Below the pieces are notes generated by a model. The model was not told the DNA's origin. It saw nothing but the letters and a program-made list of their open reading frames with translations, and did not search any database. Made by a program: the position numbers and the translations under genes. 64,000 bases of DNA from Salinibacterium hongtaonis (lineage in GTDB: Bacteria; Actinomycetota; Actinomycetes; Actinomycetales; Microbacteriaceae). The stretch lies in contig NZ_CP026951.1 in assembly GCF_003065485.1 (NCBI RefSeq), positions 1,612,001-1,676,000 of the forward strand, written 5' to 3'. Of the stretch, positions 1-7,622 are shown piece by piece. Within the stretch, counting starts at the first letter, position 1; each line of letters opens with the position of its first letter.

Positions 1-2454
1 CCAATGAGATCCGCCAAGAACGCTTGCATTCGCGCGTGCAATCGCGTCAAGCACGTCACCCTGTTCGTGTACAGCGAACGCATCAGCGGGCAATTCGGCC
101 CTGGCCCACATGTGGTGTGCGTCGACGTAGCTCATCACTCCCGCAATCGTCTTACTCAGTTCCGGGACGGATGGATTCGCTCTTCCGAGGGCCAGAACTG
201 CGTTCGGATTGGTCGGAGCGAGCGCTGCCAGTCGTGCGTCGCCAGCTGTGGCACACAGCAGTCCACCGCGGGGCAAAAGCGGAACCGGGTTTCCCCGCTC
301 GCAGACAATCCCTTTGAATGGAGTTTCGACCGCGAAGTAGGTGACTTCCGTATCACCGCCGTCAGTCCGGTCGTGGAGCTTGGCTATCTTCTCATCACCT
401 CGACCACGTTTCAGAAATTGCCATCGAAGGGGTCGAAAGCCGCGTTCAAAAGTCAGAGATGCCAAGCCAAGGCCGTCACGGTGCGCTTCAATCACGCACA
501 CTTCAGCATCCTCGTACGCGTTTCCAAAAAGTCGATCTGCACGAATAATTTCGGCAAGCGAAGCCCACTCGTCGCCATCGATCGGCAGCACGACTTTTCG
601 ACGGATCAGCGCAATCTCGGCGTTCTCTGCATTGCGGAGACGTACGACAATCTCTGCCGATGCGCCCGGCGCACAATCGACCGTGATGGTCGCGCGCCCG
701 TCCCAAAGTTCGGCCAACGTCGGGCGTGCCGGCGATGCCAGCATGCGAATTCCCTCACCCTTACTTGCGTTCTCGGGTCGAACCAGCGGATCACGTACGG
801 TGATGGCCAGCACGCCGGTCGAAAGTTCACGATCGTCGGCGCCGATGACGACGGCGCTAATTGAGTGCGCACCCACTTCCAACTCGTCAACGGCAAGGAT
901 CAGCTCAGAATGCCCCTCTGACCACGGCACAAAGTGGGGATGTCCGTCGACTGTTACGAGACAGCGGACTGGTATCAGCTCTGATCGGATCCCGATGATT
1001 GCGGACTCACCGGCCAGCCATTCCGCCGCGCCCTCACCATCCCAAGAACTCGCGACGATCCCGACAGGGCGAACTGTGATCGTGGAAAGCGTTGACAGCC
1101 CTATGGAGACAAGAAGTGCAGCGTCATTCTCGCTTAGTTGCTCCGGGACATCGAGTCGATACGCTGCAGCGCCCGTCGCGCGCAAGGGAATGGGTTCGCA
1201 CCAGGGCAGAGGTGGAGGAGCCTGCTCAATCGCTCCAACGAGAATGTAACTGTGGCTCGGTCGGAGAAATCCCCCCTTCACCTCGACCGCTAGTCCAGTT
1301 CCCTGGGTTCGGTATAGCCACCACGGCCCTCGGGAAATTACGCACTGGTCGGCGAGGATGGTGTTGACGGCGCCAGAACCTCGCTCGAGTGTCACGAACG
1401 GTTGCAACGGATCAGGCCACGAGTCGAATCGAACTTCTTGCCCTGGGAACACGAGGCCGCCTTTAGGCACTGGCCTACTGGCACCAGTCACGACCCCTCG
1501 GCACGACCGAAGTTCTTCATAGACGTGCGGGAGGCGCTCGCTGAGAGAGGTCATGTCCGGCAGTTCTGCGTAAGCGTTCCAAACACCATCAAGCAGGCGC
1601 ATAAACAACTTGGGATCCGTGGCGAGCGGTTGTCGTGCGAGCGTGGCAGTCTTTCGGCCAGTCATCCGGCTTCCGCCGAAGCCACTGGAGCGAACACGAC
1701 TGGCCGCCTGCCGCGCCGAAGCGAGCCATTGCCGAGACTCTCTTTCTCTCGAGAGACCTTCTACCAGCCGGTCAAGTGTCGACTTCACCAGATAAGGCGA
1801 CTCTTCTTCTTCGCCCGACAGCAGTGCCGCAGCTACGCGCCCCAGCAAAGCAGTATTCTGGCAAAAGATGCGGAAGCGGTCGCTGTATAGGTGAGCGCGC
1901 ACTGCTAGGCGCTCACCCAATTCATCCAGGTCATTCAGCAGCGTCGATGTTAGACCTGCCCGGAATTCGAACAGAAGTTGCGCGAGTTGCCGCTGCAAAT
2001 AGACCGGCAGGACAGCGTGGCTAAGCGGCCAGGAAATAATCGTGAATGTCTTAGCAAACGCCCCGGACGGTACTACGCCGCCGTAGTCGTGGGCGAACTT
2101 GGAAAACCAGAGTTTGATCCAGTGGCGCTGGTCAGATTGCCAGCCCGGCGTTGCGGTCTCAAAGCTCGTCCAATACTCGTTGCCGACGTAGTCGTAGCCG
2201 GACTCGGCGGCGTAGACCACGAAGGGCAGCCACCAAGTCCGATACTTCGCGCCGAGCCCGCTCGAGATAGCCGAGCGGACGCTGCTTTCGAGAAGCTGAT
2301 AGTCGGCCTGACTTAGAGCGTGTTCCAACGCAAAGACCGGAGAAGGCGGCGCCAACGAGTCGCGCTTGCCGTGGAGATCAGTGAAGTGCTCGTGAAGCTT
2401 CTGATGGAGGTATGCCAGCAAATCGATGGTAGTGGTGGCTTGAACGATCGACAT
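1..2454 (-). CDS. Large protein of unknown function, 3' end cut by the window edge
   Basis: The minus strand is open without a stop from the ATG at 2454 to base 1, giving 818 codons, so the C-terminus lies outside the window. The start is well supported: GGAGGTGAT sits six bases upstream (2461-2469), an almost perfect Shine-Dalgarno. The first ~250 residues look helical and aromatic-rich (motifs WWLPFVVYAAESGYDY near residue 72 and SHAVLPVYLQRQL near 150). From about residue 320 the protein looks beta-rich, with many short Val/Ile strands and PG/DG turns. I see no signal peptide, membrane segment, Walker motif or nuclease motif. I do not recognise the family. It lies in a tRNA-linked island among decayed mobility genes and near a DUF4365 gene, so a cargo or defence role is inference only. 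Plus-strand frames here are shadows. Confidence 0.8.
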   Translation of the reverse strand, partial: MSIVQATTTIDLLAYLHQKLHEHFTDLHGKRDSLAPPSPVFALEHALSQADYQLLESSVRSAISSGLGAKYRTWWLPFVVYAAESGYDYVGNEYWTSFETATPGWQSDQRHWIKLWFSKFAHDYGGVVPSGAFAKTFTIISWPLSHAVLPVYLQRQLAQLLFEFRAGLTSTLLNDLDELGERLAVRAHLYSDRFRIFCQNTALLGRVAAALLSGEEEESPYLVKSTLDRLVEGLSRERESRQWLASARQAASRVRSSGFGGSRMTGRKTATLARQPLATDPKLFMRLLDGVWNAYAELPDMTSLSERLPHVYEELRSCRGVVTGASRPVPKGGLVFPGQEVRFDSWPDPLQPFVTLERGSGAVNTILADQCVISRGPWWLYRTQGTGLAVEVKGGFLRPSHSYILVGAIEQAPPPLPWCEPIPLRATGAAAYRLDVPEQLSENDAALLVSIGLSTLSTITVRPVGIVASSWDGEGAAEWLAGESAIIGIRSELIPVRCLVTVDGHPHFVPWSEGHSELILAVDELEVGAHSISAVVIGADDRELSTGVLAITVRDPLVRPENASKGEGIRMLASPARPTLAELWDGRATITVDCAPGASAEIVVRLRNAENAEIALIRRKVVLPIDGDEWASLAEIIRADRLFGNAYEDAEVCVIEAHRDGLGLASLTFERGFRPLRWQFLKRGRGDEKIAKLHDRTDGGDTEVTYFAVETPFKGIVCERGNPVPLLPRGGLLCATAGDARLAALAPTNPNAVLALGRANPSVPELSKTIAGVMSYVDAHHMWARAELPADAFAVHEQGDVLDAIARANASVLGGSHW

Positions 2455-3289
2455 TCGAACATCACCTCCCCCAGGTCATGGCGGCGAAACTTGCCACTCC
2501 CCTCATCTTTGTGGGAGCCACCGACATTTTGACACGACAGTTCCGACGACATGAGAATTGTTGCATCTTCTTCGCACCATACACGTCGACGGGAATGCTG
2601 GGGATTGCAACCAGGATAGCTACAGCGCGCTCGCACGGGCGGTCTCCGAACACGCAGCATTCACCGAAATGCCGTGATCAGAATGGTGCCAGTCACGACC
2701 ACGCAAGAATCACTATGCGCGTCCGAGCCTTCCCGTGGTCGGGTCGGCAGGGCCATTCGGTGCCAGCCTCGCTGCGGGCTCGGTGGCGGTTACAGAAAGC
2801 AGGTCCCGGAGCTTCGACGCCTGGTAGGCACGCCGCATGTCACCAAGTGTCAAGCGATCGGTGGACGCATCTGCTGATACCTCTTGGAGGGCGAATCGAA
2901 CCACCGTCGGCGGCAATTTGTGGTCTGCCGGCATGGAACCGAGCCCGATTCTCGATAGCGGCATCCGTTTCTAGACGACCGCGATGACGGACTGCATGCG
3001 ACAGTCATCGTTACCAGCAACTCCCACTGCTGTTCTCGTTCCACTCGGTGCACCGTTGCCCTCGAACTGCGCACCCCAGCCGCGACGTCTCGACTGGTCA
3101 ACAGATGCATGCCATCCAAGTGTGCCAGGACGAATTCAACAGCGGGCCCAGGTAGTGTCCTCTAAAGCAATCGGAGGAAGCCCCGCGCGCCCGTGGATTG
3201 CCGAGTAGGACTGTGCGAACGCGCGCATCCGAGGTCCGTTCTCGAGCACTGCTTGGTCAGCGTCTCCGTAAAGATGTCGGCCTGTCGCA
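2455..3289. other. Degenerate stretch without an intact gene
   Basis: About 835 bases between the left-edge gene and the relaxase remnant. Both strands have only short open frames that change frame often. On the minus strand, pieces at about 2713-2964 and 2850-3119 read partly like protein (for example STDRLTLGDMRRAYQASKL) but have no start, ribosome site or continuous frame, so they look like decayed coding sequence. I cannot assign a family. The region would also have to contain the promoter for the gene starting at 2454; I did not find a convincing one. Confidence 0.5.
2461..2469 (-). promoter_or_regulatory. Strong ribosome binding site for the left-edge gene
   Basis: Read on the minus strand this is GGAGGTGAT, complementary over nine bases to the 3' end of 16S rRNA and six bases before the ATG at 2454. 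It fixes the start of the truncated gene and argues that the gene is still translated. Confidence 0.75.
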
Positions 3290-3580
3290 CGTGCTCGGTA
3301 AGTCCCGGATCGTTGAAGTAGACTTCGGCTGATTTTTCGCTGGCTCGCCGTTCGGCGACGGCTGCCGGATGAAGCTGTTTCGGCGGAAGTCCCGCATTCT
3401 TGAGCCGGCGCTTGCCGAGGCCTCGAAGTCCTTCCCAGCCACCTCCCAGGGCGGTGTACCTTGAGCACTGTAATAGCGAGTCAGCGGCGTCGACAGCGAG
3501 CGTTTCCCGTCCCCAACCACGACCGTGCGAAGCAGGTACCTGTACCCGTCCCCGGCACTCATCACCCGCATCGACACCGT
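3290..3580 (-). pseudogene. Remnant of a MobF (TrwC/TraI-type) conjugative relaxase, N-terminus only
   Basis: From the GTG at 3580 the minus strand reads VTVSMRVMSAGDGYRYLL, then SLSTPLTRYYSAQGTPP. This is the usual opening of actinobacterial MobF relaxases, including the early catalytic tyrosines (RYY). At 3449-3451 a CCC run breaks the frame. Dropping one C gives GTPPGRWLG, the family's next motif. A second shift then leads into GLRGLGK. Beyond about 3290 no relaxase sequence can be followed. Intact family members usually exceed 1000 residues, so only a few percent remains. It indicates that the island once carried conjugation or mobilisation functions. Confidence 0.65.
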
Positions 3581-3676
3581 CACGGCACCCTCCTCCGTCA
3601 TTGCAGAAGAGGTGCGCCACCTCGATCTGCAAGAGGAGTGGGCCGTTCAGAGGGCTCCTACTGTTAAGTTTGCCTC

Positions 3677-4522
3677 ATGACATTTACACGAGCAGCGATT
3701 GGCGCGGCGGGTGAGTTCGGCGTCGGCCAACGGGTTCTCAACCTCGGATGGATATTTCGGTCTCAGAAGGAACTCGACTATGGGATTGACGCGCACGTTG
3801 AAGTAGTCGACGACGGTAGGCCTTCCGGACGACTGATTGCGATTCAGATCAAGTCAACCGAGGACACCAATTCCGCGCGCCGACAGAGGCGTGGGTTTGT
3901 GGTGCCAATCTCTCGCGAGCACGCCGATATGTGGCTGGATCATTCTCTTCCCGTGCTCATGGTCGTGCACGATGCACCAGAGGCGTCGATTACTTGGGCG
4001 CTGGTAGAGCTGGCCGCGCTTAGTAAACCGGCTACTCCGTCCCCCGATCGCTACTTCGAAATTGTAGTTCCGCACGATCAGCAGCTTGAGAAAGAAGCGC
4101 TGCCCGCCCTCAGTAGCATTGCAAAGCGAGGACCGGTGCCTGATCAACTACACGCCCTCTGGGTTACAACGCCCAAGCTGTCCTCCCAAGACAAATATTC
4201 GGGAACTGCACGAGTGACCGCTGAAGGCGATCTTTCGATGACCGTTTGGGAAAGCGACGGTCGAATCTTTTCGATATTCGATCGATTGCGATCTCCTGGA
4301 CAGGACGAGCGGGAAAGAATAGAAGAGCTGCTCCCCTGGGCGGAGCTAATAGACGGTGACTTTTACACAATTCGCGAGGACGAGATCATCGAGCCGATCC
4401 AAGCGCTACGGCGTCGTTTCATCAAGTCACCGTTAGACGCTCACACTGCAAGCTTTCGATTTCAGTTTCGGCTCAACGGCCTAGGCAGAGCCATGGAGAC
4501 ACTGCAGTCCCATATCCATTGA
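3677..4522 (+). CDS. DUF4365 domain protein, nuclease-like fold expected
   Basis: A 281-residue protein starting at ATG 3677. Residues 7-75 match the DUF4365 pattern: G.AGEFGV, GWIFRSQKELDYGIDAHVE, then LIAIQIKST. The conserved GID...E and Q.K residues resemble the D-ExK core of restriction-endonuclease-like folds, so nuclease activity is plausible but not shown. The C-terminal half (from about residue 160) is not recognised. It is a lone plus-strand gene between the relaxase remnant and the hydrolase pseudogene. No clear Shine-Dalgarno is visible. The coding sequence is visibly poorer in G+C than the core genes (one hand-counted 60-base line at 4141 is 50%), consistent with transfer. DUF4365 proteins are frequent in defence islands; its partner here is unknown. 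Confidence 0.75.
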   Translation: MTFTRAAIGAAGEFGVGQRVLNLGWIFRSQKELDYGIDAHVEVVDDGRPSGRLIAIQIKSTEDTNSARRQRRGFVVPISREHADMWLDHSLPVLMVVHDAPEASITWALVELAALSKPATPSPDRYFEIVVPHDQQLEKEALPALSSIAKRGPVPDQLHALWVTTPKLSSQDKYSGTARVTAEGDLSMTVWESDGRIFSIFDRLRSPGQDERERIEELLPWAELIDGDFYTIREDEIIEPIQALRRRFIKSPLDAHTASFRFQFRLNGLGRAMETLQSHIH

Positions 4523-4570
4523 GCGTTGCAACGGACAAAGGTCCGCTGTGTCAGGCCGACACTGCAGTGG

Positions 4571-5399
4571 CTATCCGATGCTCTCCACGGCTTTTACCCA
4601 AGAAAAGATGGCCTCGCGCCAGCGCTCGCGATCCGAGTACCAGGTCATCGTGTGATCTGCGTCGAAGACCTCGAGGTTGACGAGGCCCACACGCAAAAAG
4701 CTAAGACGAGCAGCCAGCTCAACCGGTGACGACGTATCTCCACGTCCGTGGACGATGAGTATTACAGCGGTCAACTCGTTGGCTCGCGCGAGCCACGCAA
4801 ACCGTCGCAAGTTGATCGGGTTTTGGAGACCGGTTGCGCGTGACAGAGTCCGAGAGCAGAGCCATGGCAATGCCAACAGCGTAATCCACTCGGGGAGTCC
4901 AGCTCGTGCACAGTTCGCCTTGAGCGTGGACACCCAATCCAGGATGGGCGATTCAAGTATCAGCCCGGCCACAACGTCGAGAAATTCAGGCTCATCCGCG
5001 AGCTTTAGCGCGATGGCAGCGCCCATCGACCAGCCGAAGAGGATGACCTGGAGCCCCGTTTTCACGAGCGAAGCGGATAGCGGCTCGCACGTCCTGCAAC
5101 TCAGCCGCACCAAGCTCCGAGCGCCCGGTACCTACGGTGGGACCTTCCCCGTAGTTCCTATAACTCACCACCAAGGAGGTCAATCCGGCCCCGATAGCGA
5201 CCTGCACCCCCCGAAGTGTTCCCGCTCGAGGGCTTCCGAGTCCGTGGATATGGATCACCCACATGCTCGAAGAGTTCTCCGGACTGGGGGTCAGCCATGC
5301 TGGCGCTGGGCCCTCGGTTGTCGGTACATTGACGTCCGTAGCTTCGAGCCCGGCATCCTGTGGACTCAAAAAATTGATGCCACTCCAGGATGCCCGCAT
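4571..5399 (-). pseudogene. Alpha/beta hydrolase, frameshifted and probably N-terminally truncated
   Basis: Two minus-strand frames together form one serine-hydrolase. The first (from 5399) has WVIHIHGLGSPRAGTLRGVQ and SLVVSYRNYGEGP. The second (to 4571) has the nucleophile elbow FGWSMGA, then LESPILDWV, the Asp region VHGRGDTS and the catalytic His in DADHTMTW. They join at a G run (plus-strand CCCC, 5054-5057): removing one base restores a continuous reading ARENGLQVILFGWSMGA. Protein-like sequence (GIWKVRDALAQQFLPGM) continues in frame upstream of the ATG at 5399 into the integrase remnant, so the original N-terminus, normally a membrane segment in this family, appears lost. It could also be a sequencing error at the homopolymer, but the missing N-terminus argues for a true pseudogene. 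Confidence 0.7.
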
Positions 5400-5623
5400 C
5401 CCCGGTAGGAACTGCTGAGCGAGAGCATCCCGGACCTTCCAAATCCCGGGCGATTCAGCAACCGTAGTTTGAGGTTCGCCTTGGCTGCGGATTGGGACTC
5501 GGCCCGTGCGGTTACTACCCCTTCGGCGTCCCTGTATCGTGTGGCGACAAGGAACCGGCCGGCGTGGCGGCGAACACCGATCAGCCCGTAGGTGCCAATA
5601 GCCGTGTGAGGCCGACCGGCCAT
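5366..5623 (-). pseudogene. Tyrosine integrase remnant, N-terminal domain only
   Basis: From ATG 5623 the minus strand reads MAGRPHTAIGTYGLIGVRR, then RFLVATRYRDAEG and an Ala/Lys-rich helix ending LLNRPGFG. This is the arm-binding N-terminus typical of actinobacterial tyrosine integrases. Family resemblance stops near residue 62 and the frame ends at 5366. The SAM-like core and the R-H-R-Y catalytic domain (roughly 300 residues) are absent. The start overlaps the upstream excisionase stop by one base (TAATG), the usual xis-int coupling. Its position immediately beyond the 3' end of tRNA-Ala is where an island integrase is expected. Confidence 0.65.
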
Positions 5624-5856
5624 TAGCCTCGCCCTAGCCGCGATCGTCGTTCGTCGTCTTCTTCCAAACGACGAAGCCACGCCTCAACTTCGGACACCCG
5701 AAATTTCAGCTCCCGGCCGATACGGAAGACGTGGGGACCTCGACCATGATGACGCAGGTCGTAGATCGTCTGGATCGGAACGCCGAGACGTGCCGCCAGC
5801 TCGGAGATAGACAGAACCGACTCGAAGTCGCTGGAGAGAGAAGTTTCACTAGTCAT
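5623..5856 (-). CDS. Excisionase / helix-turn-helix DNA-binding protein (MerR-like fold)
   Basis: A 77-residue protein from ATG 5856 with VLSISELAARLGVPIQTIYDLRHHG followed at a short distance by FRIGRELKFRVSEVEAWL. This is the winged-helix pattern of small excisionases (helix_turn_helix family 17). The frame is open further upstream, but that part overlaps the tRNA-Ala gene and has no protein-like character, so the internal ATG was chosen. It is probably a recombination directionality factor for the adjacent, now truncated integrase. The gene itself looks intact, so the island's control protein outlived its integrase. Confidence 0.75.
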   Translation of the reverse strand: MTSETSLSSDFESVLSISELAARLGVPIQTIYDLRHHGRGPHVFRIGRELKFRVSEVEAWLRRLEEDDERRSRLGRG

Positions 5857-5957
5857 ACCTACGAGGTAGGCAAGCGACCCCGAACCCACCCGGGAACACC
5901 TCGAGGGCATTCGAAAATAGTGGGTACGGAAGCAATAAGTGTCGAATAAACGTCGAA

Positions 5958-5997
5958 CGGCCATCCCAAATCCCTTGTTCGGGTTTTGGAATGGCCG
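5958..5997. terminator. Strong hairpin between the excisionase gene and tRNA-Ala
   Basis: CGGCCATCCCAAA (5958-5970) pairs with TTTTGGAATGGCCG (5984-5997), and CCC/GGG extend the stem around a TTGTTC loop. It lies just downstream of the tRNA on the minus strand, so it may end tRNA transcription. The U-run is weak, so an RNA-processing or recombination role is an alternative. Confidence 0.5.
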
Positions 5998-6015
5998 TCT
6001 GACCAGTACTTTCTG

Positions 6016-6089
6016 TGGATCCAAGGGGATTCGAACCCCTGACCCCCTGCATGCCATGCAGGTGCGCTACCGGGCTGCGCCATGGACCC
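6016..6089 (-). tRNA. tRNA-Ala (GGC)
   Basis: The minus strand folds into a full cloverleaf of 74 bases: acceptor GGGTCCA / TGGATCC with discriminator A, anticodon stem CCTGC / GCAGG with loop ATGGCAT (anticodon GGC), and T arm AGGGG-TTCGAAT-CCCCT. The G3:U70 pair that defines alanine tRNAs is present. CCA is not encoded. A TTGACA at 6118-6123 (minus strand) is a good -35, but the matching -10 is poor. The 3' end faces the accessory island, so this is the likely integration site. Confidence 0.95.
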
Positions 6090-6175
6090 TCGGTGTGTGG
6101 CTTCTCGCGAAGCAACTTGTCAAGAGTACAACAAAGCGCCGTCCGCCAGAAATCGAGTTCTGTTCGTGTCTTGAA

Positions 6176-7177
6176 TTACGCGCTGCCGCGCACATCCGCC
6201 GTCGCATCGACGCTGCCCACCAGCGCACGATATCCGCGAATGGCCGAGCGAATCTCTTGAAGATGATGCTGCGGCTCGAAGCGCTGGCTGAGCTCCCCCA
6301 GGTCCGCTGCGGTGTCGCTCACCCCCACGGTCTCCACGGCGAGGTTGTGACCAAGACCGAGAACCTGCACGGCGCATGCCGCCTGGTACGGCACATAGCT
6401 GGGCGTCGTGATCACGAGGACCGATGTCTCATGGGGTTGACGAATTCGCTCCGCCCAGAACTCAAGCGTGTCGACGGTGTTTGCCCGTCGCGCCAGCGGT
6501 TCAGAGGACGGCGCCGCGACTACGCCCAGCCTGGGGCCACCACCGGCGCCCTGCCAGGTGGAGTGCCGCCAGCGCCCCAAAGGATGTGCAGACGAGCCCT
6601 CGCGCACGACCGCCTTGTCGGCACGACCGAATTGGCGCACGAGCCCCTGTTCCATCGCATCGACCTCGTCCGTGCCCGAGATGCCGAGCGCCAGCGCAGT
6701 GGCGGATTCGTCGCCCGCAAACGGCCGAAACGCGCCCAAAAAGACCACGGAATCGATGTCAACGCCCCGGGCGCGAAGCTCTGCCGCATAGCGCGGCTTC
6801 ACCACACCCGCCCGCACCATGCCGCCCGTGAGCAGCGCTACGTCGTAGTGGTCGCTCCGAGGGAGCGAAGGCCGCAACCCGAGCTCGAGCGCCGAATGGA
6901 GCGCGCGGTCGCACTGCCGAGGAGTCAGCACAGCGTCAGAGGCGAGATTGCGCTCTCGCCCCTTGCGAAAATCCCACTGACGCTCGGAGAAGTCGTCAAG
7001 CCAGGCCAACAATCCCCGCAGCGGAAGCGAGGGCAGCTCTCCCCCAAAACTTTGCACGAGACGGGCGAGCGCCGGACTTGTCGCCCACGCCTCGATGCCC
7101 CCGAGCGTTTCTGCTGCGGCGCCTAGGCGGCTCTCAGCATCCGAACCCCCGACCCACCGGGGCGCGTCGAGGGCCAC
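6176..7177 (-). CDS. Conserved hypothetical protein
   Basis: A 333-residue protein from GTG 7177, three bases after the rsfS stop, so co-transcribed with it. I see no signal peptide, no transmembrane segment and no cofactor motif that I can name. Recognisable stretches are ALLTGGMVRAG near residue 115, VVFLGAFRPFAGDE near 144, and VLVITTPSYVPYQ near 256. The alternating beta/alpha character and the GG/TPS turns suggest a Rossmann-like fold, loosely reminiscent of DUF218/YdcF proteins, but that is a guess. It sits at the distal end of the nadD-rsfS gene group and next to tRNA-Ala. Confidence 0.7.
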   Translation of the reverse strand: MALDAPRWVGGSDAESRLGAAAETLGGIEAWATSPALARLVQSFGGELPSLPLRGLLAWLDDFSERQWDFRKGRERNLASDAVLTPRQCDRALHSALELGLRPSLPRSDHYDVALLTGGMVRAGVVKPRYAAELRARGVDIDSVVFLGAFRPFAGDESATALALGISGTDEVDAMEQGLVRQFGRADKAVVREGSSAHPLGRWRHSTWQGAGGGPRLGVVAAPSSEPLARRANTVDTLEFWAERIRQPHETSVLVITTPSYVPYQAACAVQVLGLGHNLAVETVGVSDTAADLGELSQRFEPQHHLQEIRSAIRGYRALVGSVDATADVRGSA

Positions 7178-7180
7178 GCC

Positions 7181-7582
7181 TTACTCCGTTGCTTCGGCCA
7201 CACCATCCTGCGGTTCGGCACGCTCCGCGACCTCGATGGGCAGCGCGGGGCAGTCCTTCCACAAGCGCTCGAGCGAGTAGTAGACCCGCTCCTCTTCGTG
7301 AAAGACGTGAACGATGATGTCGCCAAAGTCGAGCAGAATCCATCGACCCTCAGCGCGACCCTCACGGCGAAGCGGCTTGCTCCCCGCCTCGATGAGCTTG
7401 TCTTCGATTTCGTTAGCGATCGCGATTACGTTGCGCTCATTGCGGCCGGTGGCGAGAAAAAACACATCCGCGAATGGAAGCGGCTGAGAAACGTCAAGGG
7501 CGACAAGGTCGGTCGCCTGCTTGGAGTCGGCCGCTGCTGCGGCAATGGCGAGAAGGTCGATGGCGTGCTGTGATGCGGTCAC
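7181..7582 (-). CDS. rsfS: Ribosomal silencing factor RsfS
   Basis: A 133-residue DUF143/Iojap protein. Family motifs are visible: FADVFFLATGRNERNV at about residues 37-52, EGRAEGRWILLDFGDIIVHVF at 75-95 and YYSLERLWKDCP at 101-112. Known members bind L14 on the 50S subunit and block joining of the subunits when nutrients are short. It follows the gene at 7623-9185 and nadD in the same direction, the common nadD-rsfS arrangement. The C-terminal ~20 residues are acidic and lineage-specific. Confidence 0.93.
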   Translation of the reverse strand: MTASQHAIDLLAIAAAAADSKQATDLVALDVSQPLPFADVFFLATGRNERNVIAIANEIEDKLIEAGSKPLRREGRAEGRWILLDFGDIIVHVFHEEERVYYSLERLWKDCPALPIEVAERAEPQDGVAEATE

Positions 7583-7622
7583 GGATTCCTAAAGTGTGAA
7601 GATGTGTCGTCGAGACACGGGT

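Noticed and set aside
4..2316. Several plus-strand open frames of up to 302 codons across the left edge
   Set aside because: They lie opposite the continuous minus-strand gene from 2454, which has a strong ribosome site and protein-like content. The plus-strand translations are Arg/Ser/Cys-rich and without domains.
1..5600. Assignment of the island to a named defence system
   Set aside because: No helicase, ATPase, methyltransferase, reverse transcriptase or toxin-antitoxin signature is present. Only the DUF4365 domain is recognisable, so naming a system would be invention.
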